From positions 1 through 53,524 of the forward strand of contig CAJUMV010000029.1 in assembly GCA_910587715.1 (NCBI GenBank): 53,524 bases of DNA. The letters are read 5' to 3'. The stretch comes from an uncultured Lachnospiraceae bacterium. GTDB lineage: Bacteria > Bacillota > Clostridia > Lachnospirales > Lachnospiraceae. This document shows positions 16,270 to 24,213 of the stretch, piece after piece. Position numbers and translations under genes: made by a program. Each line of letters begins with the position of its first letter. Positions within the stretch are counted from its first letter, which is position 1. The notes under the pieces are model-generated. The model was not told the origin of the DNA. It saw only the letters and a list, made by a program, of their open reading frames with translations, and ran no database searches.

Positions 16270-16466
16270 CTATAAATTAAAATGCTCACTTAAAGCCTCA
16301 ATATACTCCTGATTCATGCTTTCATATGGACATGCAATAAAAACAGTTTTTCCAAGAAGTCTACTTTTTCCAATATTATAAGTTCCATGCTTTTTATCGA
16401 CATGTTCACATCTGCCCTTATTTCATTCCGCTGATTCATTTCAAGCAGGATATATTTATTCTTCAT
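16270..16466 (-). pseudogene. Frameshifted small ORF coupled to the 85-aa gene
   Basis: On the minus strand an ATG at 16466 overlaps the stop of the upstream 85-residue gene (translational-coupling layout). It gives M-K-N-K-Y-I-L-L-E-M-N-Q-R-N-E, then runs into low-quality sequence ending at an early TGA. From about 16422 another frame is open to TAG at 16270-16272 and reads like real protein (K-H-G-T-Y-N-I-G-K-S-R-L-L-G-K-T, then F-I-A-C-P-Y-E-S-M). One extra A in the A-run near 16420-16424 would join both parts into a 65-residue protein. A recent one-base deletion or a sequencing error explains this. I do not recognise the function. Confidence 0.5.
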
Positions 16467-16713
16467 AGTATATATCCCCCTCTAATTCAATGCTGTCATT
16501 GTATACCGGACATACCACATTGCCTTGTGCAAACAGCTTATCCGACTCTGCATTGGTTTCTTTACCTATGAACCCTACCGTATATACATCCGAGTCAGCG
16601 CTTTTTACAAGCATAATCCATGTATCGTATATGTTGCTCAACTGCTCCTTATCACTTATCTTCATTCCGATATATAAATCTTGTAATGCAAATTTATTAT
16701 CTAGTATTGCCAT
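16456..16713 (-). CDS. Hypothetical 85-aa acidic protein
   Basis: 85 residues with no cysteine motif or membrane segment except a single Cys near 67. The composition is acidic, with predicted short strands (T-W-I-M-L-V-K-S, V-Y-T-V-G-F-I-G). AAGGGG precedes the ATG. Its last codons contain the start of the frameshifted 65-residue partner, so the two formed a cassette. I recognise no family. The pair and its AT-rich surroundings (16190-16860) differ from the GC-richer neighbours and may have been acquired. Confidence 0.6.
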   Translation of the reverse strand: MAILDNKFALQDLYIGMKISDKEQLSNIYDTWIMLVKSADSDVYTVGFIGKETNAESDKLFAQGNVVCPVYNDSIELEGDIYYEE

Positions 16714-16885
16714 GAAATGAACCCCTTTCTTTTTTCACTATGTCTCACTCAAATCACAAATAGCTTATGAAAAAATTTTATTATTTGAAGAAATCTATTG
16801 CTTTTTATCATCTCATTCTTTCATAAATATAAGTATACCCCAAAAAACATTGCTTCTCAACACTCTTTCACCTCTCCACATTTCA

Positions 16886-18271
16886 TTATAGTTTCATCCG
16901 CTTCGCTGTAAGTTTTTTGTAATTGACGGTGAAGCATACAATTTCCGCGACTGCTGTGATTAGCCACGAAAAAATGTACAGCAGATATAAGGATGGAATG
17001 GTATGAAAATAGGCGAACACGGTGTAAATCCATACCACACGGAATACACAGGAACCCATGATTACAATGATGGTCGGAGCGAAACTCCTGCCGATACCGC
17101 GGCAGGCTGCAATGGTGCAATCCATGAAAGCGCTGAAGGCATAGGAAAAACTCATAATCTGCGTGCGCTGGAGTCCTGCTACAATGACGGCTTCCTCGTT
17201 GGTAAACAGGGATAAAAACTCTCTGCCAAACAGGAGCAAGGCACCGCCGAGCACTGCGCCTGACAAAAAAGAATAGACGATACCGATAAAGTAGCTTTTC
17301 AGCACACGGTCCTGTTTGCCGGCTCCAAGGTTCTGCCCCATGAAAGTTGAGCAGGCGGTATAAAATGCCGCCATGATGTTGTAGATGATGGCATCGAAAT
17401 TGGCAGCGGCGGAATTCCCTTCGACCATGACAGAATCAAAGGAGTTGACGGCGCCCTGAATAAAGAGATTGGCAACGGCAAAAATGGCATTTTGAAGTCC
17501 CGCTGGAACCCCGAGTCCGAGAATGCGGTTTCTCTCGAGCTTGTCCAGCCCGTTCTTCAAATCCCGGAGGCGGAAGGTGTAGTCATCCTCCTGCCGTGCC
17601 ATGTGTATCAGAATGAGCACGGCGGACACATACTGCGTAATGATGCTGGCAAGCGCAACGCCATTTTCCGCCATGCCGCAGACAATGACAAAAAACAGAT
17701 TGAAAAGTACATTCAGAATCCCGGCAATCATAAGATATGCAAGCGGACGTTTCGTATCGCCGTTTGCACTGAGCACTCCGTTGCCAAAGTTGAAAACTCC
17801 AAGAGCCGGCATTCCGAGCGCGTAAATCCGGAAATAGAGCACAGCGCCCTCGACGAGATCGTCCTTCGTGCCAAGAAGCTCCAACATAAACCGCGCGGAC
17901 AGGAGACAGAGCGCCATAATGATACAGCCGGTTACAAGGCAGATTACAAACGAGGTACGGATGGACGCGGATGCGCGCCCCTTGTCCCGGGCACCGAGAT
18001 GTTGCGCAACCCGGACATTGACGGCACTCCCCATCCCAATGAGAAACCCGGTGAACAGAGTCACAAGAATCGTGGTGGAACCAACCGCCCCCAATGCCTC
18101 CGCGCTTGAAAATTTGCCGACGACCGCTACATCCGCCATATTGAACAACACCTGTAAAAGCTGAGACAGCATAAGCGGAATGCTGAAAAAAAACATATTT
18201 TTCCACAGGGAACCGTCTGTCATCTGAATTTCACCCTGCATTCTCCTGACATTAGAAGAGCAATTTGCCAT
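16886..18271 (-). CDS. MATE-family efflux transporter
   Basis: 461 residues, twelve predicted membrane helices in two six-helix halves. The N-half begins P-L-M-L-S-Q-L-L-Q-V-L-F-N-M-A-D, the family signature, and the mirrored motif (L-G-V-P-A-G-L-Q-N-A-I-F) starts the second half. MATE proteins expel cationic drugs, dyes or metabolites in exchange for Na+ or H+. GGAGG precedes the ATG. It is a separate unit behind the spmA terminator. Substrate unknown. Confidence 0.9.
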   Translation of the reverse strand: MANCSSNVRRMQGEIQMTDGSLWKNMFFFSIPLMLSQLLQVLFNMADVAVVGKFSSAEALGAVGSTTILVTLFTGFLIGMGSAVNVRVAQHLGARDKGRASASIRTSFVICLVTGCIIMALCLLSARFMLELLGTKDDLVEGAVLYFRIYALGMPALGVFNFGNGVLSANGDTKRPLAYLMIAGILNVLFNLFFVIVCGMAENGVALASIITQYVSAVLILIHMARQEDDYTFRLRDLKNGLDKLERNRILGLGVPAGLQNAIFAVANLFIQGAVNSFDSVMVEGNSAAANFDAIIYNIMAAFYTACSTFMGQNLGAGKQDRVLKSYFIGIVYSFLSGAVLGGALLLFGREFLSLFTNEEAVIVAGLQRTQIMSFSYAFSAFMDCTIAACRGIGRSFAPTIIVIMGSCVFRVVWIYTVFAYFHTIPSLYLLYIFSWLITAVAEIVCFTVNYKKLTAKRMKL

Positions 18272-18364
18272 ATGATAACCTCCGAAAACTTAAATACTTC
18301 TGCTTGCGTTTTTATCGTAGTTATAATAGATATTTTTGTCAATATATTTATCGGCAAAGCAAAA

Positions 18365-18388
18365 GCGGAAAGCCCTCACGCTCTCCGC
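18365..18388 (-). terminator. Terminator overlapping the 3' end of spmA
   Basis: On the minus strand GCGGA (18384-18388 complement) pairs with TCCGC (18365-18369 complement), with an inner AGC/GCT pair, followed by a T-rich tract (TTTTGCTTTG). The stem starts within the last spmA codons. Confidence 0.5.
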
Positions 18389-18990
18389 CTTCTATCCTTC
18401 CCCTTACAATACACCACCGCCACCAACGTACTGATAAACGTCGCTACAATCGCCGGTGCGATAATCCCCGCCGGGTTCACGCTCCCGTACTGACTCCTAT
18501 AGGCAATCATATTCACAGGTATTAACTGCAGCGATGAAATATTGAGAATCAAAAACGTGCACATCTCATTGCTTGCAACACGCTTCCCACTCTCATCCGC
18601 ATACCCCGGCGTCCCCCTCTCCGCCTCCAGCTTCGCCAGTTCCTCCATCGCCTTCAACCCCGCAGGCGTACACGCCCACCCAAGCCCCAGCACATTGGCA
18701 ATCAGATTTGTGGCAATATACTCCCTCGCCGGATGCCCTTTGGGAATGCGCGGAAAAAGAAAGCTGATGAAGGGTTGTATTCCTCTCGTCAGCTTTGCTA
18801 TCAGTCCCGATTTCTGCGCAATCTCCATCAGTCCCACCCATAGCGCCATCACGCCGATCATTGTGATACACAGAGATACCGCGTCCCCGGCGGATTCAAG
18901 CGCCGCGCTTGTCACCTCCGCCATTTTCCCTGTGAATGCGCCGTACACGACGCCAATCAAAATCATAAATGCCCAGATATAATTTAACAT
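18376..18990 (-). CDS. spmA: Spore maturation protein A-like (nucleoside-recognition/Gate domain)
   Basis: 204 residues with several membrane helices and the Gate-domain signature N-L-I-A-N-V-L-G-L-G-W-A-C-T-P-A-G-L near residues 91-108. The usual SpmA C-terminus follows (L-N-I-S-S-L-Q-L-I-P, then N-P-A-G-I-I-A-P-A). In Bacillus, SpmA and SpmB together are needed for spore core dehydration. Here no spmB follows; a terminator does. It starts 37 bases after the CotH-like gene and could be transcribed with it. Confidence 0.85.
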   Translation of the reverse strand: MLNYIWAFMILIGVVYGAFTGKMAEVTSAALESAGDAVSLCITMIGVMALWVGLMEIAQKSGLIAKLTRGIQPFISFLFPRIPKGHPAREYIATNLIANVLGLGWACTPAGLKAMEELAKLEAERGTPGYADESGKRVASNEMCTFLILNISSLQLIPVNMIAYRSQYGSVNPAGIIAPAIVATFISTLVAVVYCKGKDRRRRA

Positions 18991-19027
18991 GGAAAACCCG
19001 CCAGAAAATTATTTTCTTACTTTCATT

Positions 19028-20623
19028 CTATGAGTTTCCCTTCATAATATGTTTACCGCCTGGCTCTCGCCCTCGCGCTTTTTGCTCTGTCCCTCCTCCC
19101 ATATCCATCACACCCATAACGGAAATGTCAATTTCCGACGCATCTACCAGGTTTGTCGCGTCTATCCGCTGCTCCTCGTCCGTAGCGGGTATCGTGCCGT
19201 CTATCTGCCCTTTGACGCTCTCCGCCCGCAGCATCACTGTCTGATACAGCATTTCCGCACCCGCGTTATATTCCTCATAGGAATAAAAAGCGGTCGGGTC
19301 TGTTTCCACCAAGGTATCAATGCGATTCCGGATTCCCTGATAAACTTCCTCAAATCTGCCGTCCATAACATACTCCTGCGCCAGCTGTTCCAAATATGCG
19401 TGATAGCGGAAAAGATATATCTCGTTTTCCAGAAGGGTGTCAAAAAACGCCGTTGCCGAAAAGGGTGTGTCCACCGCGTCATTGACAACCTCTGACGCGT
19501 CGCTGTCCGGTCCCTGATTCATTCCGCCAAAAGCAAGATTATAATCCCACGGCAAAATATTCAGCATACCATTGCATTCATACAAATAATAGTTATGCGC
19601 CATATTCCCGGAAAGACTGTCCAAGTTCACGGAAAAGGTATGTACCGCCATATATTTTAATATATTGTCCACATCCAGATATGTTTCAAGGTCAGTTCCC
19701 TCGCTGATATGTTTGAGAGCCGTCACCACTCTGCTTCGCTCCGCCTTCCCCGTATTTGTCACCTCCCCCTCCCATATATCCGAATAACTGGAAAGTTCCC
19801 CGTCCGTGTAGTTGAGGTTCGCACCGTTTCCACCGCCCATGGAGGGACTGCCGCCCGGCATCTTTCCCATGTCCGGCGGTTCTTTGCCTGCAAAATCCGC
19901 AAAGTCAAAATCGCCGCCAGATGGCATTCCTTCTTCCGGCCGGGGCGGTTCTTTGCCGTGGTCTCCGTTTCTGGAACCGCCGCCCATATTCATGCCGTCA
20001 GGCTTATACAGCTCGCCGTCCCCGGTTCCGTAATTGCGCAGAAGAAAACTCTCCTCCACCGCCTCCAATGCCAGATATACGCCCAGATATTCCCCGTTCA
20101 TCGAAACTTCCGCATAATTGTACAGGGATGCATCCGCCCCCAGATATTGATACATATCATAGACCACAGCCTCTTTCATGTTGGTGGCATCCGCATAATT
20201 ATTGTTTAAAATCAGTTTATCGAGTCCCAGACACGTCTGCCCATCCACATAATGGTCGAACTCCAATTTCAGACTGTATCTGTCCGTGTCGGGATTCATG
20301 GCAATAGACGACAAGCTGGTATTTCCTTTGGGTCGAATCCCCACATTGCTTATTTTCTGATCGTTGATGAGCACATCACAGGAGTAATATTCCTCCGCCA
20401 TGGCATTCTCCAGCATTTCCTCCCATTGTCCCTGCTCCATCTGAATATCAACCTGCATCGGCTGTTCCGTATCAAACAGTGCCGATTCGTACTCCATCTG
20501 CACCTTGACGCCGCCAAGCGTCTCCACCGCCTCCTGCGAGAACGCCATCAGCCAAAAGCAAAACACAACGGCGACAGCCATCATTACACCGACAATCTTC
20601 GTTATATGTTTGCAAGAAATCAT
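19028..20623 (-). CDS. CotH-like kinase family protein
   Basis: 531 residues with an N-terminal signal anchor (residues 8-28) and a CotH kinase-like domain: R-P-K-G-N-T-S near 115, L-I-L-N-N-N-Y-A-D-A-T near 160, and the putative catalytic segment I-L-P-W-D-Y-N-L-A-F-G-G near 355. CotH proteins phosphorylate spore-coat or surface proteins; the anchor places this one outside the cytoplasmic membrane. A Pro/Gly/Met/Asp-rich low-complexity insert (about 200-265) interrupts the domain. It lies downstream of the DUF4956 and VTC-domain genes, a recurring combination in Firmicutes as I recall. Confidence 0.82.
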   Translation of the reverse strand: MISCKHITKIVGVMMAVAVVFCFWLMAFSQEAVETLGGVKVQMEYESALFDTEQPMQVDIQMEQGQWEEMLENAMAEEYYSCDVLINDQKISNVGIRPKGNTSLSSIAMNPDTDRYSLKLEFDHYVDGQTCLGLDKLILNNNYADATNMKEAVVYDMYQYLGADASLYNYAEVSMNGEYLGVYLALEAVEESFLLRNYGTGDGELYKPDGMNMGGGSRNGDHGKEPPRPEEGMPSGGDFDFADFAGKEPPDMGKMPGGSPSMGGGNGANLNYTDGELSSYSDIWEGEVTNTGKAERSRVVTALKHISEGTDLETYLDVDNILKYMAVHTFSVNLDSLSGNMAHNYYLYECNGMLNILPWDYNLAFGGMNQGPDSDASEVVNDAVDTPFSATAFFDTLLENEIYLFRYHAYLEQLAQEYVMDGRFEEVYQGIRNRIDTLVETDPTAFYSYEEYNAGAEMLYQTVMLRAESVKGQIDGTIPATDEEQRIDATNLVDASEIDISVMGVMDMGGGTEQKARGREPGGKHIMKGNS

Positions 20624-20645
20624 ACGTCACCTCGTTTCTTCACTG

Positions 20646-21317
20646 TCAGGACATATACTCCCCGTTGTAGCTTACAAGAGTAACATTGCTCACGCCCTCT
20701 ATCTCATGCAGTCTGTTGACAAAGGATGTCGCCGCATCCGCCAGCCGCACTTCCGCCGTCAGTTCGATGCCGCCCTCGTTCACCGTTTTGGATTTCACCA
20801 GAAACCGTTTTAACGCTGACCGCGCCGTCTGGGTTGCCGCATCCTCCGCTTTTTCATCCTTACAGTTTAAAATCAAAATATAAGGATTCTCATGCATCTT
20901 TCTGTTTGCAAAAAGAATCAGAATAACACCAATCATCGCGGAACCAATCACCGCCAGCGGAATCATACCCGCGCCGATTACAATCCCCGCCGCAATCGAC
21001 CAGAACAAGTACACGATCTCGATGGGTTCCTTAATCGCCGCCCGGAAACGCACGATAGAAAGCGCACCAACCATACCGAGCGACAACACCACATTGGATG
21101 TCACTGCCATAATCACCAGCGTCGTCACCAGAGAAAGTCCCACCAGCGTCAGCGCAAACCCGGATGAATACATCACACCGTTAAAGGTCTTCTTGTACAC
21201 CACGAAAATAAACAGCCCGATGATAAGGGCAAAAAGCATCCCCACCAGCGTGTCAACTGCTGAAAACTGTGTTACATTCTCTAAAAAACTGGATTTAAAG
21301 ATATCGTTAAAAGTCAT
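20646..21317 (-). CDS. DUF4956 membrane protein
   Basis: 223 residues from ATG 21317, preferred because AAAGGAGG is correctly spaced before it. The longer frame to 21350 starts inside the preceding gene. Three to four hydrophobic helices lie in residues 15-140, with the conserved segment S-I-V-R-F-R-A-A-I-K-E-P near 85-96, and a C-terminal cytosolic alpha/beta domain follows. Function unknown. It sits between the VTC-domain and CotH-like genes (14 and 22 bases away), pointing to one operon and a shared role in a surface or polyphosphate-related process. Confidence 0.83.
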   Translation of the reverse strand: MTFNDIFKSSFLENVTQFSAVDTLVGMLFALIIGLFIFVVYKKTFNGVMYSSGFALTLVGLSLVTTLVIMAVTSNVVLSLGMVGALSIVRFRAAIKEPIEIVYLFWSIAAGIVIGAGMIPLAVIGSAMIGVILILFANRKMHENPYILILNCKDEKAEDAATQTARSALKRFLVKSKTVNEGGIELTAEVRLADAATSFVNRLHEIEGVSNVTLVSYNGEYMS

Positions 21318-21331
21318 TGTTTTTCCTCCTT

Positions 21332-22024
21332 TTAGCCAAACCGTCTGCACGCCTCGTATTTTGAAAACGCCGTCTGGCGCAGTGTATTTGTCTGTATCAG
21401 CCTGCGGATTATTTCCGGAAGAAAGTCATCATACTTTACTTCCAGTATCATATCCCGCGGTTCTTCCGCCGTGTCAATATCCGCGACCTCCTCCTCCAGA
21501 AAACCCCTGTGGAACAATGTCGTCCGAATATCGGAGTCAAAGGTAATCCGCACATTTCCCGCGTAATAAATATACGGTTCACGAAGATAAGATACGAGCA
21601 CCCGCGGTCGAAGCATCTGGTAACGCATTTTCGCGTACAGCTCCTGCACCAGCGACGAGGAATGCTCCCTCATCCATTCCCTTTCGCCCGCCAATAACGC
21701 CCTGCACTCTCTCTCCGTAATCTGCGCGTCAACCTTCATGCAGAGCGCATTGTCCTTTATCTTTTTTTCCAGCGTCAGATAAGAAAAATCATCATTGTAA
21801 TATCTGATTCTGAATTTCTCCCGTCTGGGAACGCCGTCCGTCTTTTCCCGCAGCGCCTTATCCATGTAATTGTCAAAATAAATGCTCCGTATCAGATACC
21901 TGCCATCCGCACCTGTATGTATGTCGCTTTGCATAACAGTCTTCAGACGGTTTCTCAACTCAATATACTGCAAATACCCAATTCGATATTTCCGTTCATG
22001 CCGGAATTTTTCTGTCTGATTCAA
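21332..22024 (-). CDS. VTC/polyphosphate-polymerase-domain protein
   Basis: 230 residues forming a CYTH/VTC-like tunnel domain. Basic residues typical of the family line up: H-E-R-K-Y-R-I at 9-15, R-S-I-Y-F-D near 46, R-E-K-F-R-I-R-Y near 69, L-E-K-K near 85, Y-L-R-E-P near 148, and acidic E-V-K-Y-D near 198. In yeast, VTC4 makes polyphosphate from ATP. Bacterial stand-alone members have rarely been tested. It is first of the VTC-DUF4956-CotH operon. Confidence 0.82.
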   Translation of the reverse strand: MNQTEKFRHERKYRIGYLQYIELRNRLKTVMQSDIHTGADGRYLIRSIYFDNYMDKALREKTDGVPRREKFRIRYYNDDFSYLTLEKKIKDNALCMKVDAQITERECRALLAGEREWMREHSSSLVQELYAKMRYQMLRPRVLVSYLREPYIYYAGNVRITFDSDIRTTLFHRGFLEEEVADIDTAEEPRDMILEVKYDDFLPEIIRRLIQTNTLRQTAFSKYEACRRFG

Positions 22025-22250
22025 CCGGTTTTCTCCTTTCCATGCCTTATCAAATCAAATTTTCACACTAAGCATGGATTAAAGTATAGAGGGGCTTCCT
22101 GAAATGTACTTAAAATCAGATGTGATTTTTTGATGAACAATTGTTTCTCTTATAAAAACATCGCCATATAAAGCGGCAGACTTTCCACCACTTCATTCCC
22201 AGCCACTTTTATTCTATTTCTATAAATAACATTTTCACAAATCCCGTTCT

Positions 22251-23474
22251 TTAAAACACCACCCGAAAGCATATCTTTGTACCATCGTCACTCTGCACCG
22301 TCGCCTTCCCTCCGTGCGTTTCCGCAATCGCACGCACCATGGACAGCCCGATACCCGTGCCGCCCGTCAGGGAAGAACGGGATTCATCCAGACGGTAAAA
22401 CCGGTCAAACAGTCGGTCCAAATTAGAAACGTCCGGCAAATTACAGGTATTGGAAACTTCTATACAGACCCTGCCCCGCCTGCGGTAAAGCTGCATCCGA
22501 ATTTCGCCGCCGTCGTCGGAATATCTGACCGCGTTGTCCAGCAGAATGGAGATCATCCGCTGGATGGCATTTGTGTCGCCGTATAAGATCAGTCCTTCCT
22601 CTATGCGCTGACTGTAGGTTTTCCCCTGCGCTTTCGCCAGAACCGCAAAAGGCTCCGCGGCTTCCCACGCCGCCTCGCTTATGGAAAATCTGCTCATCTC
22701 CGGAAAAGGCGTCTCCTCATCCAGTCTCGACAGCGTCACCATATCTCCCACCAGCTTTGTAAGCCGTGCCGTCTGTCGGCGGATGTTTTCAATCCATTCG
22801 TCCCCCTCATGCTCCATCGCCGCGATATCCGCGCTGGTTGCAATGGACGTAAGCGGCGTCTTAAGCTCATGCCCCGCATCCGTGATGAACCGTTTCTGCT
22901 GTTCTATATTTTTCATATAAGGCATGACCGCACGTCTTGAAAAAAGAAGGGTTAAAAAAAATACCATCAAAAGGCTGCATACCCCTGTCGCCAGAGACAC
23001 AAAAAGCAGGGTTCGCATAGACTGCAGTTGAATCGACGTATTCAAAAAAAGAACAGAAATTCCTTTTTCACTTCTGCTCACCAGATACCGGTAGTTCTTA
23101 TAATATCCCTTTTCCCTGCCCTTTAAAAGAACTGCCTGCGCGTATGCTTTTGCCGTCTCCTCATCCACAGAGGAAATATAATCCCTTAAAACCTCCTTAA
23201 TCCCGCCGTCCGCATCACAGTGAACCGTAAAAAAACGAGTCATAAACGCCGTTTCCGAATCTCTTCCCCTCTTTTCCCTGACAGGCGGCGGAGGCGCTTC
23301 CGGTCCTGAACGCGCCGTCCGTTCATGTGTAAGAAGCTCCATAGCCAGATGGTCCTGCATGGAGGTTGTCCTATAATAATTTACCGCGTTAATTCCGGCA
23401 AGGATTAACAGCATCACCGTACCGAATGCCGCCATCGCCGCCAGAATAAAACGCCTCTGTATCTTTTTCAGCAT
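22251..23474 (-). CDS. Two-component sensor histidine kinase
   Basis: 407 residues from ATG 23474, where GGAGGG lies 5 bases upstream; the upstream in-frame extension has no coding character. Membrane helices at about 10-30 and 155-180 enclose an extracellular domain of about 125 residues with a Pro-rich stretch. The kinase core has A-G-H-E-L-K-T-P-L, L-L-D-N-A-V-R-Y-S and G-G-T-G-I-G-L-S-M-V. Its OmpR-type regulator gene ends 43 bases upstream. The signal is unknown; the broken FIST gene ahead of the regulator may once have been an accessory sensor. Confidence 0.9.
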   Translation of the reverse strand: MLKKIQRRFILAAMAAFGTVMLLILAGINAVNYYRTTSMQDHLAMELLTHERTARSGPEAPPPPVREKRGRDSETAFMTRFFTVHCDADGGIKEVLRDYISSVDEETAKAYAQAVLLKGREKGYYKNYRYLVSRSEKGISVLFLNTSIQLQSMRTLLFVSLATGVCSLLMVFFLTLLFSRRAVMPYMKNIEQQKRFITDAGHELKTPLTSIATSADIAAMEHEGDEWIENIRRQTARLTKLVGDMVTLSRLDEETPFPEMSRFSISEAAWEAAEPFAVLAKAQGKTYSQRIEEGLILYGDTNAIQRMISILLDNAVRYSDDGGEIRMQLYRRRGRVCIEVSNTCNLPDVSNLDRLFDRFYRLDESRSSLTGGTGIGLSMVRAIAETHGGKATVQSDDGTKICFRVVF

Positions 23475-23517
23475 CTTCCCTCCGCATTCTCCTGTGTGAG
23501 ACTTAGTACTTCTCACA

Positions 23518-24192
23518 CTATTCGCGGGAGTCAAGAAAATACCCCGCGCCCCGCGCTGTGCGAATCTCCATATCCGCGTCAAGCTGCTTCAATTTTTTCC
23601 GCAGAAATCCCACATAAGTCCAAACCACGCTGATATCCGCCTCCGAATCCTGCCCCCAGATTTTGTCCATCAGATGCGCCGTGGAAAACACGAAGCGGGG
23701 ATTGCGCATAAAAAGCTCCATCAGCTGAAACTCCTTATTGTTCAAGCGCACCGCCCTGCTTTCGCACGTAAGTTCATAGCGGTTACAATCAAGCTGCACA
23801 TTTTCAAAAGACAGGCGCTGCTGTGCATATCCCGCATTCCTTCGGGAGAGCGCCTTTACTCTGGCGATAAACTCAAGGCTTGCAAAGGGTTTCGGCAGAT
23901 AATCGTCCGCCCCCGCTTCCAAACCTGCCACCCTGTCCTCAATCTCCGTTTTCGCCGTCAGCATCAGCACGGGAACGCCGGAGCCAGACTCCCGAATCTG
24001 CTTCAAAACATCCAGTCCGTTTACCTTCGGCATCATAATATCCAGAATCACCACATCATAATCCCTACTCTGAAAATAAGTCATGGCTTCCTCGCCATCA
24101 TGAACCACATCCACGGTAAACTTATTTTTTTCCAGCAGAAACTTTAATCCCTTCGCCAGCTCCGTCTCATCCTCGGCAATTAAAATACGCAT
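23518..24192 (-). CDS. OmpR-family response regulator
   Basis: 224 residues: a receiver domain (E8-D9, phospho-acceptor in V-V-I-L-D-I-M-M-P near 51, K-P-F near 103) and a winged-helix DNA-binding domain (L-N-N-K-E-F-Q-L-M-E-L-F, then D-I-S-V-V-W-T-Y-V-G-F-L-R-K-K). It precedes the sensor kinase. The ATG lies 21 bases after the terminal stop of the FIST pseudogene and in its frame, suggesting one transcript. Confidence 0.92.
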   Translation of the reverse strand: MRILIAEDETELAKGLKFLLEKNKFTVDVVHDGEEAMTYFQSRDYDVVILDIMMPKVNGLDVLKQIRESGSGVPVLMLTAKTEIEDRVAGLEAGADDYLPKPFASLEFIARVKALSRRNAGYAQQRLSFENVQLDCNRYELTCESRAVRLNNKEFQLMELFMRNPRFVFSTAHLMDKIWGQDSEADISVVWTYVGFLRKKLKQLDADMEIRTARGAGYFLDSRE

Positions 24193-24213
24193 GATGCTGC
24201 CCTCTGCTTCTAC

